Assembly: GCF_025725685.1 (NCBI RefSeq)
Contig: NZ_CP107008.1
Span: 3,038,001 to 3,102,000, forward strand
Length of the DNA: 64,000 nucleotides
Source of the DNA: Halomonas sp. M4R1S46
Lineage (GTDB): Bacteria > Pseudomonadota > Gammaproteobacteria > Pseudomonadales > Halomonadaceae
Direction: 5' to 3'
In this document: positions 63,599 through 64,000 of the stretch, one piece after another
Position numbering within the stretch: position 1 is the first letter of the stretch
How the letters are laid out: each line of letters opens with the position of its first letter
Notes under the pieces: generated by a model
Told to the model about the DNA's origin: nothing
The model's input: the letters and a program-made list of their open reading frames with translations, nothing else
The model's database searches: none
Position numbers and translations under genes: made by a program

Positions 63599-64000
63599 TC
63601 ATAGCAGGCGTTCGAGGACCGGTGGCAGGGGCCGACCGTTGAGTCGCACCTCGCCGCGCACCACGTCGATCTGCAGTTCCCGCGTGTCCAGGGGCAGCCC
63701 CAGCCACAACGCCACCACGGGCGGCACCTGGCGCCACAGGAAGTCGCCGTCGAGACGGGTCCGCCATTCGGCCCGCTCAGCCGGTGACGCCAGCGCCAGC
63801 GGGTCCAGCGCCGCCAGGTTGCGGGCATCGAAGATCAGCGTGCCTTCCCCTTCCAGGGCCAGCCCCAGCATCGGGCTGTCCAGGTCGGCATCGAGGAGGT
63901 CGAGCCGCGGCGAGTCGGCGAGCAGGCCGCGCAGCGACGGCGCGAGATCGGCCAGCACTTCCCGCCCCGTGGCATCGGTGGAGCCCCGTGCCGCCTCGCG
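63599..64000 (-). CDS. Unrecognised protein, 3' part (start outside window)
   Basis: The frame is open to the right edge and ends at 63599, giving the last 133 residues. It is rich in Leu, Ala and Asp (LLADSPRLDLLDADLDSP, IFDARNLAALDPLALASP, VVRGEVRLNGRPLPPVLERL). I see no signal peptide, membrane segment or known motif in the visible part. It lies 80 bp upstream of lon on the same strand. An internal GTG at 63958 could be a start but nothing demands it. Confidence 0.55.
   Translation of the reverse strand, partial: REAARGSTDATGREVLADLAPSLRGLLADSPRLDLLDADLDSPMLGLALEGEGTLIFDARNLAALDPLALASPAERAEWRTRLDGDFLWRQVPPVVALWLGLPLDTRELQIDVVRGEVRLNGRPLPPVLERLL

Overview
The window is GC-rich DNA from a gammaproteobacterium. 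The gene set (CmoA/CmoB/CmoM, Rsd, DsbB, GshA, Hsp15/Hsp33, NudE/NudF, PtsP, CysDN) and very acidic porin and cytosolic proteins suggest a halophilic Oceanospirillales member such as Halomonas or a relative. That assignment is inference from gene content and composition. Most of the window is compact core genome, with many neighbouring genes overlapping by ATGA or GTGA.

Layout. 1-5.6 kb, leftward: parC (cut by the window edge), parE, yqiA, pgi. 5.6-9.3 kb, rightward: cmoA, a phospholipase-D-like gene, cmoB and a small GlsB-type membrane protein. 9.4-15.4 kb, leftward: a membrane zinc peptidase, cysN-cysD (sulfate activation), cpdA-yqiB-nudF and a periplasmic repeat protein. Then greB, a small EF-hand protein, rsmC and cmoM. 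Together cmoA, cmoB and cmoM make up the tRNA U34 cmo5U/mcmo5U pathway.

18.6-26.1 kb: a 7.5-kb integrated element lies in the 3' end of a tRNA-Arg(CCU) gene and is bounded by perfect 45-bp direct repeats. It encodes a tyrosine integrase, an AlpA-type regulator, a primase-helicase-like replication protein and several unrecognised proteins. One of these has a winged-helix-like N terminus, an internally duplicated middle and a possible ADP-ribosyltransferase-like C terminus. The DNA carries 11-bp iterons beside rep, three copies of a TCAAC-N5-GTTGA operator-like palindrome, 12-bp tandem repeats near both ends and three 10-bp repeats beside attR. No capsid, packaging or conjugation genes are present, so it resembles a minimal P4/PICI-like phage satellite. 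This is the most novel part of the window.

26-46 kb: a diguanylate cyclase, a small coiled-coil exported protein, a duplicated-domain exported protein, a porin, a coiled-coil/ProQ protein, folA-thyA, lgt, a TauE permease, a degenerate kinase-like response regulator, an NRDE protein, ptsP-rppH, a HAD phosphatase, mdh, and rsd-dsbB-gshA. 46-64 kb: tex, msrB, pckA with a HexR-like operator upstream, hslO-hslR-yrfG, nudE, a Gfo/Idh/MocA oxidoreductase, ilvD, thiQ-thiP-thiB, a Lon-family protease, and a partial unrecognised gene at the right edge.

Several intergenic spaces hold copies of a dispersed repeat in long (about 200 bp), short (about 85-115 bp) and fragment forms, plus low-complexity word repeats.
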